Part shown: positions 31,056-38,824 of the stretch, piece by piece | Layout of the letters: every line of letters begins with the position of its first letter | How positions within the stretch are numbered: position 1 is the first letter of the stretch | Origin: Tomitella fengzijianii | GTDB lineage: Bacteria; Actinomycetota; Actinomycetes; Mycobacteriales; Mycobacteriaceae | Reading direction: 5' to 3' | Assembly: GCF_007559025.1 (NCBI RefSeq) | Contig: NZ_CP041766.1 | Span: 1-64,000 of the forward strand | Length of the DNA stretch: 64,000 nucleotides | The notes under the pieces: model-generated | The model's database searches: none | Told to the model about the DNA's origin: nothing | Seen by the model: the letters and a program-made list of their open reading frames with translations, nothing else | Position numbers and translations under genes: made by a program

Positions 31056-32657
31056 TTGAAACGACACATCACCGCACGCACCGCCAGAATGGCCGCGCTC
31101 AGCGCAGTGGCGGCCCTGCTGATGGCCGGTTGCGCCGACACCGGCACTCCCGATTCCTCCGCCGACCCCGCGACCACCGGCTGGGTCGGAGAACGCGCCG
31201 ATGGTGGAACACCGTCCGACGGCGGAACCGTCTCTTATGCCACGTATCGCGGTGTGTCGAGCCTCGACCCTGCGGCACGTCAGGACGGCGGCGCCACGGG
31301 CGGCACCGAGATGGCCGCCATCTACGACCTGCTCATGCGCTACGACACCGAGGCGGGCGAGTACGTACCGCAACTCGCCGAGTCACTGCGCGCCGATGAC
31401 GCAGACACGCGGTGGACGCTCACGCTGCGCGATGGACCCGAGTTCAGCGACGGCACCCCGGTGGACGCCGACGCCGTCGCGTGGAGCATCGCACGCTACG
31501 TGGAGAAGAAGGGCACACACGCGCAGGTCTGGCAGGCGAGCGTCGATGCCACCACAGTGCTCGATCCGCGTACGGTGCAGTTCACCCTGTCGCGCCCGTG
31601 GGCCGAGTTCCCCGCGCTGTTGGCGTCGGGGCCCGGGATGATCGTCGCGCCGTCGTCGGTCCACGGCGACGACTTCACGCCCGTCGGCGCCGGCCCGTTC
31701 ACGGTGGCCGAGTTCAACCCGCAGAACGCACTGGTCCTGCGAGCGCGCAAGGACTACTGGGGTGGTGCGCCGCACCTGGACACGCTGCGGTTCCCCGCCA
31801 TCGTCGAAGAGCAGGGCAAGATTGACACGCTCAAAGCCGGCGGCGTGCAACTGGCGTACGTGAAGAACGCCGAGACCGTCCACAGCGCGATCGCCAGCGG
31901 GCTGTCAGGCTGGAGCTACACAGCGAACATGTCCGGCGTAGCGCTGATCAACTCACGTCCCGACCGTGCCGGGGCGGACGAACGCGTCCGCAAGGCGATC
32001 GTGGCCGCCATCAACCCCGATACCTACAACAACCGCGTGCTCGGCGGATTCGGCGACCCCGGAAGCGCCATGTTCCCGGAGGGCTCGGAATGGTTCAGCG
32101 GCACGCAGCGTTCGGCATTCGACCCCGATGAGGCCAGGAGGCTCCTCGCCGCCGCCAAGGCCGATGGTTACGACGGCACACTCGTCTATGCGGGACAGAA
32201 CGAGGCGAACGGCCGCAAGAGCGCGCTGGCATTCCAGGCGATGCTCGAGTCGGTCGGTTTCACCGTCGAACTCGCCCTGGCAAACAACATCAACGACCTG
32301 GTCAAGCGCATGTATGCCACGCACGACTACGACGTCGGGTACTCCGGATTCAATGTGCCGGACGACGCGCCGTTCGTCCGCCTATACGGCAACCTCTACA
32401 GCGACTCTCCCGCCAACCCCATGGGCTACGAGAACGCCGACATGGACCGGCTCCTGCTCGAAGTCCAAACCGCGCGCAATGAACAGGACAAACGCGCGGC
32501 TCTGGGACGGGTGCAGGACCTTGTCGACCGCACGGCACCGTTCGCGACGATCGGCTCCAGCCGCTCGTTCATCGCGATGAGCGACTCGGTGCACAACGTC
32601 ACGCCGAGCCGAGACGGCATCATGCTGTTCGGCGACGCATGGGTCGAGCAGAGCTGA
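31056..32657 (+). CDS. Solute-binding lipoprotein, SBP_bac_5 family, 2
   Basis: This is a 533-aa paralogue of the product of 23958. Signal and lipobox MAALSAVAALLMAGC require the TTG start at 31056 (GGAAGAG upstream), which adds the basic KRHITARTAR. Shared motifs include GGTEMAAIYDLLMRYD, EFPALLASGPGMIVAP, GAGPFTVAEF and KDYWGGAPHLDTLRF. It has no partner permease. Two copies of the same binding protein in one operon suggest two related ligands or dose effects. It may deliver substrate to enzymes at 28538-30991 or to a host ABC transporter. Confidence 0.88.
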   Translation: MKRHITARTARMAALSAVAALLMAGCADTGTPDSSADPATTGWVGERADGGTPSDGGTVSYATYRGVSSLDPAARQDGGATGGTEMAAIYDLLMRYDTEAGEYVPQLAESLRADDADTRWTLTLRDGPEFSDGTPVDADAVAWSIARYVEKKGTHAQVWQASVDATTVLDPRTVQFTLSRPWAEFPALLASGPGMIVAPSSVHGDDFTPVGAGPFTVAEFNPQNALVLRARKDYWGGAPHLDTLRFPAIVEEQGKIDTLKAGGVQLAYVKNAETVHSAIASGLSGWSYTANMSGVALINSRPDRAGADERVRKAIVAAINPDTYNNRVLGGFGDPGSAMFPEGSEWFSGTQRSAFDPDEARRLLAAAKADGYDGTLVYAGQNEANGRKSALAFQAMLESVGFTVELALANNINDLVKRMYATHDYDVGYSGFNVPDDAPFVRLYGNLYSDSPANPMGYENADMDRLLLEVQTARNEQDKRAALGRVQDLVDRTAPFATIGSSRSFIAMSDSVHNVTPSRDGIMLFGDAWVEQS

Positions 32658-32757
32658 CCTGCGCCGAATCCAGGCCGCAGGAAGATCGTCCCGCATTCCG
32701 CCGGCGCGTTGCCGCACGCGCGCATTCCATCCCGCTCACCATCGGAGGACAACACAG

Positions 32758-34299
32758 ATGTACCCAGGAGCGCATGCCCAGGCCCACCCCGACCGGATCG
32801 CCGTCCGAGTCGGCGACGGCCCCGGGCAAACGTACAAGGAGCTCGACGAACAATCGATACGCCTGGCACGGGCACTGCAGGCGCGTGGTCTGCGCGAGGG
32901 CGACGCGATCGCGCTGCTTGCGGAGAATCACATCCGCTTCTTCGAGGTCTATTGGGCTGCAGTACGTTCCGGTCTCTACATCACCGCCGTCAATCGGCAC
33001 AGCACCCCTGACGAGATCGCATACATCCTGAAGGACTCCGGCGCCTCGGCGTTCATCACGTCCTACGCGATGAGGGACACCGTCGCGGCCACGCTGCCGT
33101 TGCTCGACGAAGTGCAGCACCGTTTGATGTTCGACGGGGTCATCGACGGCATCGAATCGTATGAAGATGCGTTGGCCGGGCACCCGGCTACGCCGCTGAG
33201 CAGCGAGCCGCGCGGGCAGCTGATGCTCTACTCGTCGGGTACGACCGGCCGCCCCAAGGGGGTGCGGCGCGAGCTCAGCGGCCTGCAGGTCGACGATCCC
33301 TCCGCGAATCGCAGTTCCGTCCTCGTCCGCGGCATCACCACAATCGACGGGGACTCGGCCTACCTGATCCCCGCCCCCCTCTACCACGCAGCGGGCCTGA
33401 ATTGGGCGGTGGCGGTCCAGGAGATCGGGGGCACCGTGCTGGTGATGCAGCGATGGGACCCCGAAGAGTTCCTCGCGACCGTGGAACGTCACCGGGTGAC
33501 GCACACCCAGTTGGTGCCGACCATGATGGTCCGACTGCTCAAACTTCCGGCGCAGGTGCGTGAACGCTACGACCTGACCTCGCTCCGCGCCGTGATCCAT
33601 TCGGCGGCGCCGTGCCCGGTCGAGGTCAAGACGGCGATGCTGGATTGGCTCGGACCCATCGTCGACGAATACTATTCAGGCACAGAAGGTCACGGAGTCA
33701 CGTTCGTCGGCGCCGACGAGTGGCGACAACGTCCTGGTTCAGTCGGCCGCTCACTGTACGGGGCGATCCATATCTGCGACGACGCGGGCGTCGAAGTTCC
33801 TGCAGGCACCATCGGGGCCGTCTACTTCGAGCAGTCCTTCGCCTCCTTCAGCTACCACAACGATGCGGAGAAATCCGCCGAAGCGCGGCATCCGCGCGAA
33901 CCCACCTGGTCGACCATCGGAGACATGGGTCATGTCGACGAGGACGGCTACCTCTACCTCGCCGATCGCAAGTCGTTCATGATCATCTCCGGCGGCGTGA
34001 ACATCTACCCCGCGGAGATCGAAGGGCGCCTGATCATGCATCCGGGGGTGGCGGATGTCGCCGTGTTCGGCATGCCGGACCCGGATATGGGCGAGTACGT
34101 TCACGCTGTCGTGCAACCTGCGCGGGATGTCGAGCCGGGGAAGGGCCTGGAAGAGGAACTCGTGGCTTTTGCCGGCCGGACGCTGGCCCGCTACAAGTTG
34201 CCCCGGGTCATTGATTTTCAGGCGGAGCTCCCCCGGATGGAGTCTGGGAAGCTGCGCAAGAACCTGCTGAGGGAGGGGCTGACGAGCGCTCGCCGGTAG
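32758..34299 (+). CDS. AMP-forming acyl-CoA synthetase
   Basis: This is a 513-aa protein with ANL-superfamily motifs: LYSSGTTGRPKGVRRE (A3), YYSGTEG, GDMGHVDEDGYLYLADRKS, ISGGVNIYPAEIE and the C-terminal catalytic Lys in MESGKLRKNLL. It makes acyl-AMP and then acyl-CoA from a carboxylic acid, probably the pathway substrate or a ring-cleavage product. The start at ATG 32758 has GGAGG. It is the last gene of the operon; no terminator is obvious downstream. Confidence 0.92.
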   Translation: MYPGAHAQAHPDRIAVRVGDGPGQTYKELDEQSIRLARALQARGLREGDAIALLAENHIRFFEVYWAAVRSGLYITAVNRHSTPDEIAYILKDSGASAFITSYAMRDTVAATLPLLDEVQHRLMFDGVIDGIESYEDALAGHPATPLSSEPRGQLMLYSSGTTGRPKGVRRELSGLQVDDPSANRSSVLVRGITTIDGDSAYLIPAPLYHAAGLNWAVAVQEIGGTVLVMQRWDPEEFLATVERHRVTHTQLVPTMMVRLLKLPAQVRERYDLTSLRAVIHSAAPCPVEVKTAMLDWLGPIVDEYYSGTEGHGVTFVGADEWRQRPGSVGRSLYGAIHICDDAGVEVPAGTIGAVYFEQSFASFSYHNDAEKSAEARHPREPTWSTIGDMGHVDEDGYLYLADRKSFMIISGGVNIYPAEIEGRLIMHPGVADVAVFGMPDPDMGEYVHAVVQPARDVEPGKGLEEELVAFAGRTLARYKLPRVIDFQAELPRMESGKLRKNLLREGLTSARR

Positions 34300-34792
34300 C
34301 GCACGGCGCCGATGAATCCGCTCTCCTGCGCCGGTCCACCTGTGCACGACCACCGTAAGGAAGGCATTGTCACGAGCACACCTGCAATCGCCGCAGTCCA
34401 GCGCTGCCTCTGGTTCGACGACCAGGCCCGCGCGGCCATAGTAGTGCTCCATACAGTGGTGTAACTCGGTGGTCGAGTTCGTCTGTGACGCGGTGCTGGG
34501 ACAACGACAGGCAGGCCGGGAACCCACAGCCGTGGGGATGGTTGCGGTGGTGCCGGGCGGCCCGAGCGCGTGCTGTCCGGTGTGTGCGGGGTGGCCGACG
34601 ATAATGGCCGATTACCGCACACACCCCCGGAACCCCGCCGGTCACCGCGATCCCGTCGGGAGACATCGGCGCCGGCACCTGGTACCGCGATAACGCGGCA
34701 TCACGCGACCCTGCGGCGGACGGTGGGCTACGGCCGGGGCCGGTGCTTCCGCGTGCGGTGGTGACCATCCGAAGGAGCGGGCGGACGTTCTC
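34300..34792. other. Gene-free spacer with possible remnants
   Basis: No gene with a credible start was found in about 490 bp. A short plus-strand stretch (34374-34464) ends with a stop and reads AVQRCLWFDDQARAAI, resembling the start of a glyoxalase-like (PhnB) protein; it lacks a start and is cut off. The rest is GC-rich sequence without hairpins of note. Confidence 0.35.
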
Positions 34793-35974
34793 TCACAGGG
34801 GTTGCCGGTGGATGAAGGCGGCCATGCCCGGGACGGTGAACGCGATCCGCCCGTATTCGGGGGCCCAGATCAGTCCCTTTTTGATTAGGGAATCGCGTAT
34901 CGGGCTTGCGCTCGACCCGGTCTTGCCGATGCGGGCGGCGACATCGCTCGACCGGGGGCTGTCGTGGCCGGTCTCGGCAAGGCCGCGCAGGTATGCCTGC
35001 TCGGAGGCGTTGGTGCGGTCCCAGCGTGATGGGTAGAAGCCGGCGTCGAGCTCGATGTTGCCCATGTCGACGGCCTGGTGCGCGTCCTCGGGACTGAAGG
35101 GCACGGTCTCGGCGACCGCCCAGACCGCCTTGCCGTATTCCTGCAGGAAGTAGGGGTATCCGTCGGCCGCGTGGAGCAGTATCTCGCGTGCCTCACCGCT
35201 GAGATCGCCGCCCACCTCGCGGATAGGGACGGTGAGAGCGTCACTCGCGTCGGCCGGAGCGAGCGCGCCGATCGTGGAGAACGCGAACTGACGTTCCGCA
35301 TAGGATCGGCACTCGGCGAGCCGTGACGGCAGGTTGGGGAGACCGGCGCCGACGAGGAAGAACGGCCATCCCCGTTGGCTTGCGGTGTGCTGCACGGCGA
35401 GCAGCGACTCGAGTGTGGCGTCGTCGATGTCCTGGAGCTCGTCGATGAACACCCCCAGTGCACTGCCGTGCTTGGCGAGGATCGCACCAATGTCCTCGAC
35501 GAGGGTCTCGAACTCGTACTCCCAGTCCATCGTCGGCATGGCCGACTGGGCCCCGCGTCCCGCGGTCACCGTGACCCCGCCGGGGCCGGCCGCGAGCGTC
35601 AGGTGCAGTCGTTCGACGAACTCGAGTACCGGCTGCAGCTTCTTCTGCAGATCGTGGCGGCGGCTGTAGCGTTGCACGCCGCGGCGCAGCTCGCCGATGA
35701 GCCTGCGCCGTGAGACGGTGACGCCGACGTCGGTGGCGCGGGCCTCCATCTGGGCGACCATCCAGCCCTGGTTCTCTGCGTGTTCGGCGAGCCGGTTGAG
35801 CAGGACGGTCTTCCCGACACCGCGAAGCCCGGAGAGCATCATGCCGCGGTCGTACTGGCGCCTCTTACTGCGAGCGACGATCAAGTCGAAGTCGTCGATC
35901 TGTTTGCCACGTCCCTCGAGGGCGGGCGGACGCAGCCCCGATCCCGGGGTGAAGGGGTTCAGCTCGGGGCGCAT
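34793..35974 (-). CDS. AAA ATPase with Orc1/Cdc6- or STAND-like architecture
   Basis: This is a 393-aa protein starting at ATG 35974 (AAGGAG upstream). Walker A GLRGVGKTVLLNRLAEHAEN lies near residue 45, Walker B FIDELQDIDDATLESLLAV near 185. A winged-helix-like C-terminus follows (SEQAYLRGLAETGHDSP, then SASPIRDSLIKKGLIW). Solitary AAA ATPases of this build occur on actinobacterial mobile elements and may act in replication, transposition or defence. No partner is obvious. A palindrome at 36010-36034 lies at the promoter, suggesting autoregulation. Confidence 0.85.
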   Translation of the reverse strand: MRPELNPFTPGSGLRPPALEGRGKQIDDFDLIVARSKRRQYDRGMMLSGLRGVGKTVLLNRLAEHAENQGWMVAQMEARATDVGVTVSRRRLIGELRRGVQRYSRRHDLQKKLQPVLEFVERLHLTLAAGPGGVTVTAGRGAQSAMPTMDWEYEFETLVEDIGAILAKHGSALGVFIDELQDIDDATLESLLAVQHTASQRGWPFFLVGAGLPNLPSRLAECRSYAERQFAFSTIGALAPADASDALTVPIREVGGDLSGEAREILLHAADGYPYFLQEYGKAVWAVAETVPFSPEDAHQAVDMGNIELDAGFYPSRWDRTNASEQAYLRGLAETGHDSPRSSDVAARIGKTGSSASPIRDSLIKKGLIWAPEYGRIAFTVPGMAAFIHRQPL

Positions 35975-36009
35975 GTGTCGGCTCCTTCGTGTTCTACCCA
36001 CATATCCCT

Positions 36010-36034
36010 GGTTATACCTTGAATAACTATAACC
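36010..36034. promoter_or_regulatory. Palindromic AT-rich operator upstream of the AAA ATPase
   Basis: GGTTATA (36010-36016) and TATAACC (36028-36034) form a perfect 7-bp inverted repeat 36 bases before the ATPase start; the region is the most AT-rich of the neighbourhood and also carries -10-like sequences on both strands. Confidence 0.55.
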
Positions 36035-36397
36035 ATGTAGATCCCGGTAGATATATTCAGGCGGCCACTGGCCTGTCCGCCGGATCCGGTGGTGCACCCG
36101 GTCGTCCGGCGTGCCAGCGAGGCGGCTCTGGCGGCGCCACCATCGAGCTCCGACGAGCCGTGGCGGGCCGCCGCTCGTCGCGCGTTAAGGTCGGTTCTCC
36201 TCGCTACGCTGGCGGGGACTCCACCTTGGCGCCCTCCTCCGCAACGACAACTGGGCCGGATATCGAGGAATGGACATCTTCACCCGGAGCGACAAGACCG
36301 TCTCCAACGCGGGTGACGCTCAACAGGGGCCTCGACGATCACCCGTACCCTCGACGGGAACAGTCGCAGTGATCCGCGCCCACAGGTCCGGTGTGGA
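36035..36397. other. Spacer, possible small remnant
   Basis: About 360 bp lies between the ATPase promoter and the membrane-protein gene. A plus-strand stretch near 36235-36415 reads LLRNDNWAGYRGMDIFTRSD without a start, perhaps a decayed gene end. Nothing else is seen. Confidence 0.3.
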
Positions 36398-37018
36398 TCA
36401 CGCCGCCGGCGGCGCATCATAGATCCACCCGGAATCGCCGCGGCCCGGCCGGCGGGGCCGGTGGTTCGTGGCGATCGGCGCGAGCCGGTGCAGACCCGGC
36501 AGGCTGAACGCCTTCAGTCCGAGGCTGGACCTCCATAGGCTGTGTTTGGCCGCGTGGTGCCAGTGTCCGAACAGCCACAGCCCCACTCCTGCGGCCAGCA
36601 GCCACAGGGTGCGCGTGGTCGCGCCGTCGATCACCATGCGGCCGAGCTCTTCGATCACGAGCAGCCCACCGCCGACACGCACGAGCGCCCCACCGACGAG
36701 GCCCAGCACCACCCCCACCGCTATCACCGGTGCCGCGGCCCACCGCAGCGTCCAATCGGAGACAGTCCCGGACGCGCGGTGCGCCGCTGCCGCCAAGGCT
36801 GCGGCCGCCGCGGTCACCGCGATGATGAGCAGCCATGCGCGATTCCAGCTCGTGCATCGCATCGCGAGCGCGTGGATTCCGGCGCCGTACGCCAGCGTCG
36901 CGGCCAGAGACAGGAGACCCAGAAGAATCGGTGGGCTCCACCCATCGTCGTATCGCGCGCTGGTGGCACTGACCAGGTTGAGCACGGCCGCAGCCACAGC
37001 GACGCCTGCCGTGAACAC
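36398..37018 (-). CDS. Multi-pass membrane protein, unknown function
   Basis: This is a 206-aa protein with about five hydrophobic segments (including FTAGVAVAAAVLNLVSATSA, WLLIIAVTAAAAALAAAAH, APVIAVGVVLGLVGGALV and LWLLAAGVGLWLFGHW) and a basic C-terminal tail. The only normal start is GTG 37018. The open frame extends upstream without a start to the stop of the preceding gene at 37121, so the first helix may begin a little earlier with an unusual codon. No family is recognised. Confidence 0.65.
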   Translation of the reverse strand: MFTAGVAVAAAVLNLVSATSARYDDGWSPPILLGLLSLAATLAYGAGIHALAMRCTSWNRAWLLIIAVTAAAAALAAAAHRASGTVSDWTLRWAAAPVIAVGVVLGLVGGALVRVGGGLLVIEELGRMVIDGATTRTLWLLAAGVGLWLFGHWHHAAKHSLWRSSLGLKAFSLPGLHRLAPIATNHRPRRPGRGDSGWIYDAPPAA

Positions 37019-37120
37019 AGTGAGCAGTGTGTAGCCCGCCCACTCCCATCCGGTCCAGGTCGACGAGATGGTCCACAGCGTCGCCGCTATCGGACAAGGG
37101 GCGGGCGAGTACCGCTTCGA

Positions 37121-37567
37121 TCACGGGGCGAGCCACACGTAGCCGCCGCCGCCCATGCCGAACGGCTGCACGGCCGCGACGGACACCATCGACAGTCCGC
37201 GGCCGGCGTGAATCGGTATGGTGGTCGTTCCGCCGGAGACGGTCGCATAGGTCGGCGCGCCCGGGTTAAGACCGCTCAATGCCGCCGCGTACACCCGCAC
37301 GTCGCAGCCGGGGGCCGCCCCATAGGTGCCGGTGGGGACGAAGTTCACGTCGACCACGTCCGGGTTGGCCGTGGTTTGCAGGTCGACGAACAGCGTGCCG
37401 TAGCAGTGCCCGTCGAGTGTGGGCGGCAGCAGCAGATGATCGCCGAGCGCCGCGAAGTGCGGCACCGGCGCCGCTGCGGCGGTCGGCGCGGCCGCGGTGC
37501 CGATGCTGGCCGCTGCGGCGAGTCCGGCGAGTCCGGCCGTGATCCTCCGGCCCATCGTCTTGCTCAT
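37121..37567 (-). CDS. Secreted hypothetical protein
   Basis: This is a 148-aa protein with a clear signal peptide (MGRRITAGLAGLAAAASIG to AAAAPV cleavage near residue 33). The mature part of about 115 residues has two Cys (DGHCYGTLFVDL and GAAPGCDVRVYA) likely forming a disulfide, and resembles small beta-rich exported proteins of mycobacteria and relatives. GGGAAGGGAG precedes ATG 37567. It is placed upstream of the membrane protein in a minus-strand operon near the transfer origin. Function unknown. Confidence 0.7.
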   Translation of the reverse strand: MSKTMGRRITAGLAGLAAAASIGTAAAPTAAAAPVPHFAALGDHLLLPPTLDGHCYGTLFVDLQTTANPDVVDVNFVPTGTYGAAPGCDVRVYAAALSGLNPGAPTYATVSGGTTTIPIHAGRGLSMVSVAAVQPFGMGGGGYVWLAP

Positions 37568-37583
37568 GATGTTCTCCCTTCCC

Positions 37584-38087
37584 TTAGAACAAAGTCAGTG
37601 TGTCGCCGAACCAGGCGGCGGCGACGGCGTCGGCATCCCACCCGTTCCGTACGGCGTCGCGTAGTGCCCGTGATCGGGCGGTGCGTTGCGCCCGGGTCAG
37701 GGAGGTGGTGCCAGCGCGGCCTTTCCTCGCCATCAGGGCGAGGTTGTCACGTTGGGTTCCGGCCACGACATGTGCGCCGGCCAGCGGCCCGTACCGGGCT
37801 AACGCCTCCCCACCCCCGCACGCGTAGGCGCGCACGCAGATCGGGTTATCGCACAGGTGCATGGCGACCACGCCGGCGGGCAGGTGTCCGCCGGAGGCTT
37901 GGGCGAGTGCGTAGCGGTGGGCGCGCACCACGCGGCGCGGGTGCGACCCGTACCAGAAGCGGCCGTAGCCGCCGTCGTCGGCGATCGCGCCGGTGAAGAT
38001 CGCGCAGTCCGTCACGGCCGGGCCCCGGGTGACGAACCGGGCGAAGCGCGTGGCTTCGCCGCCGACGGTGATCGCCCGGCCGGTCAC
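37584..38087 (-). CDS. HNH-like endonuclease
   Basis: This is a 167-aa protein with the pattern of HNH proteins of phages and plasmids: CAIFTGAIADDGGYGRFWYG, RRVVRAHRYALAQASGG, VVAMHLCDNPICVRAYACGG and HVVAGTQRDNLALMARKGR. The MHLCDNPxCV and HVVxGTQxDN blocks hold the expected His and Asn; further Cys may bind zinc. A C-terminal HTH-like tail follows. It overlaps the upstream coiled-coil gene (ATGA). It could be a homing-type nuclease or a relaxosome-associated nuclease. Confidence 0.75.
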   Translation of the reverse strand: MTGRAITVGGEATRFARFVTRGPAVTDCAIFTGAIADDGGYGRFWYGSHPRRVVRAHRYALAQASGGHLPAGVVAMHLCDNPICVRAYACGGGEALARYGPLAGAHVVAGTQRDNLALMARKGRAGTTSLTRAQRTARSRALRDAVRNGWDADAVAAAWFGDTLTLF

Positions 38088-38554
38088 AAAGCCGCAGCCT
38101 CCCGCGGGCCGTCGCTCTCGTCGTGGCCACCTGCCGGGCGGCTATTTCCGGTGGACGCCGGGCCGCCGGTGTCCGCCGCGGCCGGCGCCGGCGTCTTTTT
38201 TGCTGTCTGCTCGCGCTGGGTGCCCGCGGCGCGGTGGAGCTCACGCACCTCGGCCGCGGGCAGTCCGGTCAGCGCGGCGATGTCGGCGACGGTCTGCCCA
38301 GTTGTGCGCATTGCGGCGACCAATTCGGCGCGGCGCTGATACACGGCGGCGGTGTCGCGGTCATAGCGTGCGTCCGCCCGGCGGTAGGCGATGTCGCGGC
38401 GCTCGCGTGCGGTGGCGAGTTTGTCTTCGGTTTTGAAGAACGCCGCGAGATCGTCTTGCAGCTGCTTTTCGCGTTCGCGGCGGGCAGCGAGGTGTTCGGT
38501 CATCTTCTCGCGGGCCCGGGTGCGGGCCGCGGCCCGCTGTGCCGTCGATGCCAC
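38084..38554 (-). CDS. Coiled-coil plus HTH protein next to oriT
   Basis: This is a 156-aa protein. GTG 38554 is used because AGGGGG lies five bases upstream; the frame stays open to 38710. A long basic-acidic helix (RAREKMTEHLAARREREKQL and on to YQRRAELVAAMR) precedes an HTH (TVADIAALTGLPAAEVRELH) and a Pro/Ala tail. It is divergent from the relaxase gene across the candidate oriT. By position it could be a relaxosome accessory DNA-binding protein. Confidence 0.65.
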   Translation of the reverse strand: MASTAQRAAARTRAREKMTEHLAARREREKQLQDDLAAFFKTEDKLATARERRDIAYRRADARYDRDTAAVYQRRAELVAAMRTTGQTVADIAALTGLPAAEVRELHRAAGTQREQTAKKTPAPAAADTGGPASTGNSRPAGGHDESDGPREAAAL

Positions 38555-38700
38555 CACAACCCCCTCGTGTCGTTCGTGGTTGGCCTGTGCCCGTGATCGT
38601 GCCACAGTACCGCCGCCCTTGCTGGCTTGGCCTCGGGATTGTCGCGCCCACTCCCCTGCCGCTGTCGTACCCACTCTCGTGGACAACGCAACCAGACACA

Positions 38701-38824
38701 CCTCTTGCACTATTAAGTGGTTCGAGAAATATGCTGGTCAGACAGCTCCACTGTCCCGGTCCGCATTACGGCGTAAACTGACCCGCCGTAGACACGTCGA
38801 TGACCGGTTAGAGTGTGCATCGTG
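38701..38824. promoter_or_regulatory. oriT: Candidate oriT / relaxase promoter region
   Basis: In the gap between the accessory gene and the relaxase gene are a hairpin GACAG-CTCCA-CTGTC (38741-38755), a palindrome TTACG-G-CGTAA (38766-38776) and an enclosing repeat GGTCAG (38736-38741)/CTGACC (38778-38783). Nested inverted repeats immediately upstream of a MobF relaxase are the usual form of its oriT. The nic site cannot be fixed by eye. TTGCAC at 38705 may be the -35 of the relaxase promoter. Confidence 0.5.

Noticed and set aside
23958-32657. A complete oligopeptide ABC transporter.
   Set aside because: Only the binding proteins are present; no permease or ATPase motif occurs in the cluster.
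34374-34464. Possible glyoxalase-like (PhnB) gene.
   Set aside because: Only about 30 codons without a start codon or ribosome site; at most a remnant, so it is mentioned only in the spacer entry.
36542-37996. A 484-codon plus-strand Arg-rich frame.
   Set aside because: Typical antisense shadow in high-GC DNA; three normal minus-strand genes with signal peptide, membrane segments and HNH motif occupy the same DNA.
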